In this document: positions 16,720-24,967 of the stretch, piece by piece
Numbering within the stretch: the stretch's first letter is position 1
How the letters are laid out: each line of letters begins with the position of its first letter
NCBI RefSeq assembly: GCF_004353185.1
Contig: NZ_SMUS01000003.1
Coordinates: 102,833-166,832, forward strand
DNA from: Clostridium cuniculi
Lineage (GTDB): Bacteria > Bacillota > Clostridia > Clostridiales > Clostridiaceae
Direction of reading: 5' to 3'
Length of the DNA stretch: 64,000 bases
Translations under genes and position numbers: made by a program
Notes under the pieces: generated by a model
What the model was told of the DNA's origin: nothing
Database searches by the model: none
The model's input: the letters and a program-made list of their open reading frames with translations, nothing else

Positions 16720-18658
16720 AGCAGAATTTTTACCATTAGATCCTTACAGAGCTACTAAGGAAGAGGTGCTTTCAGAAGATACATTTAGATATTTAAATGC
16801 TATTGAAAATGAGTTTTTCAAAGAAAGTATTTTATTGAAAGTAAGAGATATAGCTAAAAATTTAGGTGTAAAGGATGAATTTAATAGGCTATATAAAGCT
16901 TATAACAAAGAATATGGTAAAGATAATGAACAAGCTAATTATAAAAAATATAAGAAGAGATTTAATAAAAATATTTCAAATGACTTTAATAAAACTTCTA
17001 ATAATGGAGAAAGTTCTAAAAGAGAAATTGAAGAAAATCTAGTTAATTTTGAAGATTGCCCCATAGGTAATTTAGATGCTGGTATTTGGAATGCCAGTGA
17101 TGATGGCATATGGAAAATTGAAACTAGAAATTTTGAGCCAGTAAAAGTAATGGCATGCCCACATCCTATTTTACCAGTAGAAAGGTTAAAAAATGTAGAA
17201 AGTGGTTTAGAAAAAGTTAGACTAAGTTTTCGTAGAGATAATATTTGGGAAGATGTAGTTGTTGATAATAGTTTGATTTCTAATAGATCATCTATAATTT
17301 CCTTAGCAGATAGAGGAATTCAAGTTAACTCTAATAATGCAGGAATTTTAATTTCATATTTAAGCGATATCCTTTCTTTAAATAATAAGAAAATCCCTGT
17401 TACAAAAAGTATTAATAGATTAGGTTGGGTAGATAATGACTTTGTACCATTTGTAGATAACTATAAATATGATGGTGATATTTCTTTTAAAAGTGTGTAT
17501 GAAAGTATTAAAACAAATGGTGATTATGAGGTATGGAAGGAACATGTTAAGGAACTAAGAAGTAAAAGTAAGATTTTAAAGATTCTAATGGCAGCTTCAT
17601 TTGCAAGTCCACTCATTGAAATATTAGGAACTTTACCTTTTATAGTTCATTTATGGGGTGGAACTGATACAAGGAAAACTGTTGCTACCATGGTGGCTAT
17701 GAGTATATGGGGTAACCCTAGTATTGGTAAGCTTATTAAGACTTTAAATTCTACAGTACTTGCAATGTCTAGATATGCTACTTTTATGCACAATTTACCT
17801 GTAGCCTATGATGAACTTCAAATTGTAAGAAGTAAATATAAATCCTTTGATGAAATTATAATGCAGCTTGCAGAGGGAATAGATAGAGGACTTGGAAGAG
17901 CTGATGGAGGAATACAAACACAAGGTACATGGAGAAATATTTTTCTGTTTACTGGTGAAGAGCCTGTAACTAAGGAATACTCAGGTGGAGGAGCTAAAAA
18001 TAGAGTTCTAGAAATTGAAGCAACTACAAAGATTATAGATAATGGAGTATTAACTGCTAATTTAGTTAAAAGTAATTATGGACATGCATCTAGAGATTTT
18101 ATTGATAACTTACCACCAAAGGAAGAAATCATTAAGAGATATAGTGAGATTTTGAAGGAAGTTAATAGTACTACAGATATTAAAGATAAGCAAGCAGCTG
18201 CTGTAGCAACAGTTCTTTTAGGTGATGAACTTAGCAATAGGATATTTAGTGATGATTTATTAACTATTGAGGATATTATTGAAGTTTTACCTAAAGAAAA
18301 TAATGTGGATTTATCTGAAAGGACCTATAACGTCATTAATGATTGGATTGGTCAAAATATAAATAAGTTTAAGAATAATGATAATAACGAAATCTATGGA
18401 AAGATTAATACTGTAAGAGGTGAATGTTTTGTAATTAAATCTATTTTAGTTGACATGTTAGAGGAGAGAAATATTAGCTTTGATGGTATTAAAGCCAGAT
18501 TAGTAGAAAAAGGCTTTTTATTTAGAGACAATAGAAATAAATATACTCAAAGAGTTAGGGTAAATGGAATATTAACCAATTGTATAAAGTTAAAGCTTTA
18601 TGAGAAAGAAGATGACAACTTTTTTAATGAGATTGTTGAGGATAATGTACCTTTTTAA
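16691..18658 (+). CDS. DUF927 helicase-like replication protein
   Basis: The 655-residue protein has the DUF927 core (about 130-460): LPFIVHLWGGTDTRKT, MHNLPVAYDELQ and the ALIEFTGEEP-like LFTGEEPVTKE. DUF927 proteins pair with CHC2/primase domains and are taken to act as replicative helicases of mobile elements. The Walker A reads G323-G-T-D-T-R328-K-T, with Arg where Gly is expected. The gene overlaps the primase gene by 29 bases and has AAGGTGG at the right place, indicating coupled translation. The GTCGAC repeat cluster begins eight bases after its stop. Confidence 0.82.
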   Translation: MKDLSKKIVEAEFLPLDPYRATKEEVLSEDTFRYLNAIENEFFKESILLKVRDIAKNLGVKDEFNRLYKAYNKEYGKDNEQANYKKYKKRFNKNISNDFNKTSNNGESSKREIEENLVNFEDCPIGNLDAGIWNASDDGIWKIETRNFEPVKVMACPHPILPVERLKNVESGLEKVRLSFRRDNIWEDVVVDNSLISNRSSIISLADRGIQVNSNNAGILISYLSDILSLNNKKIPVTKSINRLGWVDNDFVPFVDNYKYDGDISFKSVYESIKTNGDYEVWKEHVKELRSKSKILKILMAASFASPLIEILGTLPFIVHLWGGTDTRKTVATMVAMSIWGNPSIGKLIKTLNSTVLAMSRYATFMHNLPVAYDELQIVRSKYKSFDEIIMQLAEGIDRGLGRADGGIQTQGTWRNIFLFTGEEPVTKEYSGGGAKNRVLEIEATTKIIDNGVLTANLVKSNYGHASRDFIDNLPPKEEIIKRYSEILKEVNSTTDIKDKQAAAVATVLLGDELSNRIFSDDLLTIEDIIEVLPKENNVDLSERTYNVINDWIGQNINKFKNNDNNEIYGKINTVRGECFVIKSILVDMLEERNISFDGIKARLVEKGFLFRDNRNKYTQRVRVNGILTNCIKLKLYEKEDDNFFNEIVEDNVPF

Positions 18659-18663
18659 ATAAA

Positions 18664-18911
18664 GTGTCGACCTATTTTTAAAGGAAGGTAGACACGCTAC
18701 AACACTTATAAATACTGGGTTATAGCTATATAAAATGTTTTTGTCGACCTGTCGACATTAAAAAGTATTACTTATAAAAGAGTTAGAATTTAATAAAAAA
18801 ATAAATATAGTATAAAAAGTTTATATATAGAGTTCATTATTAGGTCGACAGGTCGACAGTGGCTATTTTAAAGGGATTGCAGAGGTTAATAAGGTCGACA
18901 GAAGGGTAGAC
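18664..18911. repeat. GTCGAC repeat cluster, candidate replication origin
   Basis: GTCGAC occurs six times (18666, 18743, 18751, 18844, 18852, 18894) and GTAGAC twice (18688, 18906). The pairs GTCGACCTGTCGAC (18743-18756) and GTCGACAGGTCGAC (18844-18857) are exact reverse complements about 100 bases apart, separated by very A/T-rich DNA. GTGTCGACCT (18664-18673) and AGGTAGACAC (18686-18695) form a further near-perfect inverted repeat. Such G/C-rich repeats around an A/T-rich core between replication genes look like origin iterons. No gene is present in this gap. Confidence 0.6.
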
Positions 18912-18947
18912 ACAATAAATTAATTAGTATAAAGGGAGTGAGAAGTT

Positions 18948-20465
18948 ATGGAGCTTAGACCTTATCAAAAGGAAATTATAGATATAATTGACAATTTAAA
19001 TAGTGGAAGTTATTTAGTTCAGTTAGCAACAGGTTTAGGAAAGACAGTTACCTTTGCCAATATAAAAAGAAAAGGAAGAGTTCTTGTTTTAGCTCATAGA
19101 GAAGAATTGGTAACTCAACCTATTAAATATTATGATATACCAGTTGGTATAGAAATGAGAGAATTAAAGTCAAATGGAGAAGAAGTTGTTATAGCTTCAG
19201 TTCAAAGTTTAGTTCGTAGATTAAATAAGTTTAATAAAGATGACTTTGATATGATTATCACTGATGAATGTCATCATAGTATAGCAAAATCTTATAGAAA
19301 GATTTATGAATACTTTAATTACAGGTTGCACATAGGTTTTACAGCAACTCCAAATAGAGGAGATGGTAAAAGTCTAGATGGAATTTTTGATAGCATTATT
19401 TATGAGAAAGATATAAGGTGGGCCATTGAAAATAAATATCTTTGTGATATTCATTGTATGAGGGTTAATATTGATTATGATATTTCTAAGGCTAAAACAA
19501 GACTTGGTGATTATGCTTTAGATGATCTTGAAGAGATGATAAATAATGATGATAGTAATAAGAAGGTTGCTTTAGCTTATAAGAATTATGCACAAGGACA
19601 AACTTTGATTTTTGGTGCTTCTATAGCTCATTGTGAAAATATTGCAGCTGAAATAGAAGGAGCAGTAGTTGTAAGTTCTAATACTAAAAATAGAGATGAG
19701 ATTATAAGAAAATTTACAAATAAAGAAATAAAGGTGCTTGTAAATTGCATGATATTTACTGAAGGTACAGATATGCCTTTAGTTGAAACAATAATAATAT
19801 GTAGGCCAACAAAAAATAGTTCATTATATGCACAGATGGTTGGAAGAGGTCTTAGACTTCATGAAGATAAGGATAAGCTTAATTTAATTGATTTAGTTGG
19901 TGTTACGGGGAAAAATAAGCTTTGTACAGCAGCAAGTTTGTTAGGTTTAAATGTAGATAATTTAGATGATGATGAACTTAAGGATTTAGATGGTAACTTG
20001 CTTGATATTCCAAGGAAAATAAAAGAGTTTGAAAGTCCAAGACTTTGGATTAAGGAAACTGAAGAGGTGAATCTTTGGGCTAAAGAGAGAAATTATAATC
20101 TTCATAATATAAATTGGACAAGAAGTTTTAATGGAGATTTGATTTTGATATTGAAGGATATAAGAATTAAGTTACATTGCCAGGATGAGTTAGGATATAC
20201 GGTTTATAATGGTGAAAGAATTAAAATGCAGGATGCTCTTGATGAGGTATTTAATATATTGAATTTGCATTATCAGGATCAAAGGCCTCTATGGGACTTG
20301 CATATAATAAGGAAATGGGGCAAGGAACCTGCATCTTTTAAGCAGATGGAGTGGATTAGGAGGTATATGGGAAGTAGGGAAATTGGTGATTTAACTAAGG
20401 GGGAGGCTCATTATATATTGAATAGGTTGTTTAATAATCAGGGAAGACTAAATATTAAAATATAG
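18948..20465 (+). CDS. DEAD/DEAH-like superfamily 2 helicase
   Basis: The 505-residue protein has the SF2 motifs: motif I ATGLGKT (K32), motif II D106-E-C-H109, motif III FTATPNRGDG, motif V NCMIFTEGTDMP and motif VI QMVGRGLRL. The end is a short helical domain with PASFKQMEWIRRYMG, found in phage-type helicases. It probably unwinds DNA for the element. A copy of 79 bases of this gene survives at 15279. AAGGGAGTGAG precedes the start. The gene follows the putative origin and forms the second half of the replication module. Confidence 0.9.
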   Translation: MELRPYQKEIIDIIDNLNSGSYLVQLATGLGKTVTFANIKRKGRVLVLAHREELVTQPIKYYDIPVGIEMRELKSNGEEVVIASVQSLVRRLNKFNKDDFDMIITDECHHSIAKSYRKIYEYFNYRLHIGFTATPNRGDGKSLDGIFDSIIYEKDIRWAIENKYLCDIHCMRVNIDYDISKAKTRLGDYALDDLEEMINNDDSNKKVALAYKNYAQGQTLIFGASIAHCENIAAEIEGAVVVSSNTKNRDEIIRKFTNKEIKVLVNCMIFTEGTDMPLVETIIICRPTKNSSLYAQMVGRGLRLHEDKDKLNLIDLVGVTGKNKLCTAASLLGLNVDNLDDDELKDLDGNLLDIPRKIKEFESPRLWIKETEEVNLWAKERNYNLHNINWTRSFNGDLILILKDIRIKLHCQDELGYTVYNGERIKMQDALDEVFNILNLHYQDQRPLWDLHIIRKWGKEPASFKQMEWIRRYMGSREIGDLTKGEAHYILNRLFNNQGRLNIKI

Positions 20466-20519
20466 TGTAAAATATAATAATATCTTAAAGTAAGGATTTG
20501 TATTATAGGTGAATAATAT

Positions 20520-20828
20520 ATGAAAAAAATTATTAATGAAGAATTAATTTATGAAATACTTTCTGCTGTAGAGGAAATTCCAAAGGGAAAAGTAGCTACA
20601 TATGGACAAATTGCCAGACTTATTGGTAGAGATAAAAATGCACGTCTTGTTGGAAAGGTTCTTAGCTATGCAGAATTTTATGGAAAATATCCGTGTCATC
20701 GTGTAGTCAATTATGCTGGTAGGCTGGCACCGGGATGGAAGGAGCAAAGATTTTTGCTATTAGATGAAGGTGTATTTTTTAAGAATGAAAATCATGTTGA
20801 TATGAAGAAAAGCCAGTGGGATTGTTAG
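20520..20828 (+). CDS. MGMT-family alkyl-DNA repair protein (DNA-binding domain only)
   Basis: The 102-residue protein matches the C-terminal domain of O6-alkylguanine-DNA alkyltransferases: VPKGKVATYGQIA-like EIPKGKVATYGQIARLIG, the arginine-finger region, and P58-C59-H60-R-V with the reactive Cys kept. The N-terminal domain of Ogt/Ada is absent, as in the short MGMT/YbaZ group. Unlike ATL proteins, which have Trp, Cys59 suggests real alkyl transfer. AGGTGA lies upstream. It follows the helicase after 54 bases and may be carried by the same element. Confidence 0.88.
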   Translation: MKKIINEELIYEILSAVEEIPKGKVATYGQIARLIGRDKNARLVGKVLSYAEFYGKYPCHRVVNYAGRLAPGWKEQRFLLLDEGVFFKNENHVDMKKSQWDC

Positions 20829-21488
20829 GAGGGGGATATAAGAAGAGTTGATTTTGGATAACGGCTAGTTTTTCAAGGAAGGGAATAATTTTTGGAAGGA
20901 TGTATATAAAATGAGTAATAATGAGATAAAGTGTCAGGTTTGTGAAGAAGTATTAAATGAAGATAGTATGTTTGGATGGGTTAGAGAGGGATAAATTTAA
21001 TCCTGTAAATATTTATGAGGTACTTAAGGATATAAAGAATCCACTTAATTTAAAGTGTAGTATTTTGTATTTAGAATACCACAGTTCGACCTATGGTTCC
21101 GGAAAGCTTCTAGAGGTGAGTAGAAATAAAAAAAGTAATAGAAGAATATATAAAAAATCAAATTTAAGAAGATTTATCTTATGAGCGAATGAGTTTAAAA
21201 GAAGAAATGAATGTGAAAAGTTATTATCAATAGCAATGTGTCATGATTATAAGAGTAAGATTAATAGGTGTAAAATAGAAAATATATAATGAGATGGAAC
21301 TTTAACATTTTAAAATTATGATAATAGTTAGTTTTTAAGTCTAGAGAAATATCTTTCTTTTAATTGAGAGATATTCGTATAATATTCAAGTAGAAATTAG
21401 ATAAGGTATAATATAAAATAACTTATGTAAAATATTATTAGATATAATTTTAAATTTAAATATTTATAATTTAACGTATGAGGTATAT
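20829..21488 (+). other. Degenerate region with a possible 27-residue CxxC peptide
   Basis: No full gene is visible in 660 bases. An ATG at 20911 opens a 27-codon frame to 20994 (MSNNEIKCQVCEEVLNEDSM and seven more residues) with a C-x2-C pair and a distant GGAAGG. A coding-like stretch around 21000-21180 (NPVNIYEVLKDIKN, SKSN..RRFIL) and another at 21185-21290 continue in changing frames and are broken by stops. The parts look like one or two decayed genes of unknown family. The last 150 bases are plain A/T-rich DNA before the next gene. Confidence 0.4.
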
Positions 21489-23111
21489 ATGGAATTAGTA
21501 GAAACTTTTGTATATAAGGAAGAGTTTTTAGATAGAATTAAAAAATATAAATATGGATTAAATTGGCCGGTTGTATATATTATAAGAAATGATAAAGAGG
21601 CATATATTGGAGAATCTACGAGAGTTTATAATAGAAGTTTAGAACATTTAAAAAATAAAGAAAGAATAAAGCTAGATACAATTGATATTATTTCTGATAA
21701 TGATTTTAATAAATCTGTTATTTCAGAGTTTGAATCAATGATGATTGAATATATGGCAGCTGATGGCAAATATATTATTCAAAATGGGAATGGTGGTTTA
21801 AGGAAGCATAATTATTATAATAGAGAAAAGTATATTAAAAAATTTGATTATATTTGGAATGAATTAAAGGAAAAAGAAATTGTTAAAAGAGGACTATTTG
21901 AAATTAGAAATAGTGATTTATTTAAGTATTCACCGTACAAATCATTAACTAATGAACAATATGAGGTTGTACAATCTATAGTAAATAACGTAATTAGTAA
22001 TGAAAAAAGTAATAATCTTATTCAAGGAGAACCAGGGACTGGTAAAACTATTGTTGCTATCTATTTATTGAAATATTTAATTGAAAAAGAAGAAAGTAAA
22101 GACTTAAAAATAGGACTAGTTGTACCAATGACATCTTTAAGAGCAACATTAAAGAAAGTTTTTAGAAGTATTAAAGGATTGAAAGCAAGCATGGTATTAG
22201 GACCTGCAGATGTTGTTGGTGAAAATTATGATATATTAATTGTAGATGAAGCACATAGATTAAATAGAAGAGTAAATATAACTAATATGAAGTCCTTTGA
22301 TGATTGTAATAAAAAGCTTGGACTTGATAAAGATAATGATCAACTTGATTGGATAAGGCTTTCAACTAAACATATGATCTTATGTTATGATAAAAATCAA
22401 TCAATAAAACCATCTGATGTTAGACCGGAAAAGTTTGAAGAAATAGATTTTAAAAAATATAAAATTACCTCTCAAATGAGAGTATTAGCAGGGGAGGATT
22501 ATATTAAGTATATTGAAAATATACTTAATAAAAATCAAGAAGAAGTTAAAAGATTTGGTCAATATGAATTGTATATTTTTGATGATTTAGATAATATGCA
22601 TAAAGCTATAAGAGATAAAGATGAAAAGTATGGACTTTGTCGTCTAATTGCAGGTTATGCTTGGGATTGGAAAAGTAAAAATAATACAGATGAGTATGAT
22701 ATTATAATAGGAGATAAAAAATTAAAATGGAATTCTACGAATAAGGATTGGATAAATTCAACGAATGCGTTAGAGGAAGTTGGATGTATTCATACAACTC
22801 AAGGATATGATATTAATTATGCAGGTGTAATATTAGGTAGTGAAATAGTATATAGAAATAATAGAATAGAAATAGTTAAAGAAAATTACTATGATAAAAA
22901 TGGAAAACGTACAATAGTAGATGAAGAAGAGTTGAAAAAATATATCATTAATATATATAAGACCATATTAACTAGAGGGATAAGAGGAACTTATATTTAT
23001 ATTTGTGATGAAGCGTTAAGGGAATATTTCAAAAGATATATAGATACAGCAAATTCAGATTTTGAAGGATTAGAAAAAAGTATCATAGAAAATGAAAAAT
23101 TAAATGTATAG
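21489..23111 (+). CDS. GIY-YIG nuclease fused to DUF2075 (Schlafen-type) helicase
   Basis: Residues about 25-110 form a GIY-YIG nuclease: VVYIIRN, EAYIGEST, the NRSLEHL arginine and FESMMIEYM with the metal-binding Glu. Residues about 150-520 are a DUF2075 superfamily-1 helicase: Walker A G180-E-P-G-T-G-K186-T, Walker B/DEAH V-D253-E-A-H256, YDKNQSI, SQMRV and a late HTTQGYD plus LTRGIRGTYIY. The nuclease-helicase fusion suggests cutting and unwinding of foreign nucleic acid. The ribosome site is weak (GAGG). ParA and SAP-like genes follow on the same strand, and this trio is a candidate defence or mobile-element system. Confidence 0.82.
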   Translation: MELVETFVYKEEFLDRIKKYKYGLNWPVVYIIRNDKEAYIGESTRVYNRSLEHLKNKERIKLDTIDIISDNDFNKSVISEFESMMIEYMAADGKYIIQNGNGGLRKHNYYNREKYIKKFDYIWNELKEKEIVKRGLFEIRNSDLFKYSPYKSLTNEQYEVVQSIVNNVISNEKSNNLIQGEPGTGKTIVAIYLLKYLIEKEESKDLKIGLVVPMTSLRATLKKVFRSIKGLKASMVLGPADVVGENYDILIVDEAHRLNRRVNITNMKSFDDCNKKLGLDKDNDQLDWIRLSTKHMILCYDKNQSIKPSDVRPEKFEEIDFKKYKITSQMRVLAGEDYIKYIENILNKNQEEVKRFGQYELYIFDDLDNMHKAIRDKDEKYGLCRLIAGYAWDWKSKNNTDEYDIIIGDKKLKWNSTNKDWINSTNALEEVGCIHTTQGYDINYAGVILGSEIVYRNNRIEIVKENYYDKNGKRTIVDEEELKKYIINIYKTILTRGIRGTYIYICDEALREYFKRYIDTANSDFEGLEKSIIENEKLNV

Positions 23112-23184
23112 ATTTAAGAATAGATATTATTTAACAATTATAAGAATATATATAATAAGTAAATAATTTTAAGGAGAAATTTAC

Positions 23185-24102
23185 TTGAAGGTTATTTCTA
23201 TTGTTAATTACAAAGGTGGAGTTGGGAAAAGTACAGTTGTATCTAATTTAGGAGCTTTATTAGCATTAGATGGTTATAGGGTTTTGTTAATTGATTTGGA
23301 TCCACAAGCTAGCTTAACATTTTCATATATTGGTGTTGAAAATTGGAAGAAATCATATAAAGAAGACAAAACAATAAAAACATTATTAAACTCTTTAATT
23401 AATAAGGATAAGGATAATATTAAGAATTATGTTACAAAGGATTTGAAAGCTAATGATATAATTACTAAAAATGGTGGACAAGCATTAAGCTTATTGCCAT
23501 CAAATACTGACTTATATGAGGTGCAGATAGACTTGGCCAGAAGCATTACTGGTAGAGGAAAAAGAATGTATACAAAGAATAAATTAAAGTGTATATCTAG
23601 ACTAAAAAAAGAAATAATGACACTTGATGGGGAGTATGATTTTGTTCTATTGGATTGTCAACCTAGTTTTGATTTAATAACTCAAAGTGCAATTTATGCT
23701 TCAGATTTTTACTTAACACCAACAAAGTTAGATTACTTATCTACAGTAGGGGCTCCTACTTTATATGAACATATTGAGAAGTTAAGAAGTGAAGTTAAAA
23801 AGGGAATATATGATTTTGACTTTAAAGGATTTAATGAAATGAAAGTAAGAAATATAGGGGTATTACCTACTATGGTTAAGTTAATAAATGGAAATCCTAA
23901 AATACTTCATAATCAATATTTAGGTGAACTTAAAAATGTTAAAGAAATGAGAGTATTTAACAGTAAAATTAGGTGTAATGATGATGAGATTGATAATAAT
24001 AGTAGTATTCCTTTTGTTCTAAGTAGTATTAATAGAAAAAAATCTCCAATAGAAATTGACTTTGAAAATTTTAAGGATGAATTTTTAAAAGAGGTAAAAT
24101 AA
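23185..24102 (+). CDS. ParA-family ATPase
   Basis: The 305-residue protein begins [17 protein letters not shown], the deviant Walker A with both lysines (K10, K15), followed by [11 protein letters not shown] and [10 protein letters not shown] (Walker A' and B). It is a partition/positioning-type ATPase acting on DNA or membranes. The start is TTG at 23185, eight bases after AAGGAG. It lies 73 bases after the GIY-YIG helicase and one base before the SAP-like gene, with no ParB-like gene nearby. A second, different ParA gene is at 46800. Confidence 0.88.
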   Translation: MKVISIVNYKGGVGKSTVVSNLGALLALDGYRVLLIDLDPQASLTFSYIGVENWKKSYKEDKTIKTLLNSLINKDKDNIKNYVTKDLKANDIITKNGGQALSLLPSNTDLYEVQIDLARSITGRGKRMYTKNKLKCISRLKKEIMTLDGEYDFVLLDCQPSFDLITQSAIYASDFYLTPTKLDYLSTVGAPTLYEHIEKLRSEVKKGIYDFDFKGFNEMKVRNIGVLPTMVKLINGNPKILHNQYLGELKNVKEMRVFNSKIRCNDDEIDNNSSIPFVLSSINRKKSPIEIDFENFKDEFLKEVK

Positions 24103-24103
24103 T

Positions 24104-24478
24104 ATGGATAGGAAAAGCGTATTATTAGCAAATAAAGTAGTTTTTGAATTTATATTAAGTCTTTCAGAATTAGAATTGGAAGAATTATTAAAAAAGAGTA
24201 AGAAATTAGCGTTAGTAAAATGTAAAGATATTATAATAGATGATAATAGTAAAACGGAAAATGAAATGATAGCTGATTCAATAAAAAATTTGTATTCAAT
24301 TTCAAGTAGAGAAGAAGCCATAAAGTATTTAAGTGAATTTAAGGTTGTTGATTTGAAAAAAATAGCTAAAGAATCTAAAGTATTTATTAAGAGTAAAAGT
24401 AAAAAGGCAGAGATTATAGATAGAATTGTAGAAGGAACTATTGGATCTAAAATTAAAATGGATATATTAAAATCGTAA
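24104..24478 (+). CDS. Small protein with SAP/Rho-N-like C-terminus
   Basis: The 124-residue protein has a helical acidic N-terminal half (SELELEELLKKSKKLAL). The C-terminal segment (about 73-118, LSEFKVVDLKKIAKES then KSKKAEIIDRIVEGTIG) has the helix-turn-helix spacing of SAP/Rho-N DNA-binding tails. It starts one base after the ParA stop, so translation is almost certainly coupled. It could be the DNA-binding partner that ParA lacks. The SAP assignment rests on pattern only and I do not recognise the whole protein. Confidence 0.6.
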   Translation: MDRKSVLLANKVVFEFILSLSELELEELLKKSKKLALVKCKDIIIDDNSKTENEMIADSIKNLYSISSREEAIKYLSEFKVVDLKKIAKESKVFIKSKSKKAEIIDRIVEGTIGSKIKMDILKS

Positions 24479-24548
24479 AGTTATAAAGAAGTTGTAAAAG
24501 AAAATTTTAACAATAGATTATGGTAGTTTACTTCGTGATAATTATAGA

Positions 24549-24610
24549 ATACAAATAACCATACCTTACTATTTTCAATAGTTTGAATTACAAGGTATGG
24601 TTATTTGTAT
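24549..24610. repeat. 19-bp perfect inverted repeat
   Basis: The arms 24549-24567 and 24592-24610 (core ACAAATAACCATACC) are perfectly complementary. The 24-nt spacer contains its own ACTATT-TTC-AATAGT hairpin. A clear T tract is missing, so it may be a terminator of the ParA unit or a recombination/binding site. Confidence 0.75.
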
Positions 24611-24715
24611 AGTTGTATTATATATTCTGAATATTTATTTATAAATAAATATTAAATAGGAGTTTAACTATTAGGTTTATGAATAAATTTATGGAGTAGA
24701 ATTAGAAAGAGGGTC

Positions 24716-24784
24716 ACTCTGTTCTCTCAAATACACGACAAAGTCAGTAAATTTCTAGTGACAGGCATTGACTGTCACTTTTTT
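24716..24784 (+). terminator. Terminator with a competing upstream arm (attenuator-like)
   Basis: An 8-bp stem AGTGACAG/CTGTCACT (24757-24764, 24772-24779) runs into a T tract, with an outer near-complementary pair TCAGTAAATTTC/GAAATTACTGA. A GTCACT at 24716 could pair with AGTGAC and break the terminator. The next gene starts 184 bases downstream. The terminator is clear; the switch is inferred. Confidence 0.65.
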
Positions 24785-24967
24785 GAAATTACTGATTATG
24801 AGAAGGTGTTTAATTCAAATATTATAAATTTAAATATAGAAACTTTCTAATTAGTAGTTAGGAAGTTGTTATTATTATGTTTAGAAAAGTAATATTTATG
24901 CTACAATTATTAATATAATGAAAAGTTTATCTTTATAAAAAAGCGACAAATAAAAAAGGAGATCTAC

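Noticed and set aside
18664..18911. CRISPR array as explanation for the GTCGAC repeats
   Set aside because: The repeat core is only six bases, spacing is irregular, orientation changes, and no cas gene is near.
20957..21184. 75-codon frame in the degenerate region
   Set aside because: Its start lies inside the possible CxxC peptide frame, it has no ribosome site and its coding-like part continues in other frames, so it was treated as a decayed gene.
24085..24321. 78-codon minus-strand frame opposite the SAP-like gene
   Set aside because: No start signal is present. The plus-strand gene is coupled to ParA and has a better protein pattern.
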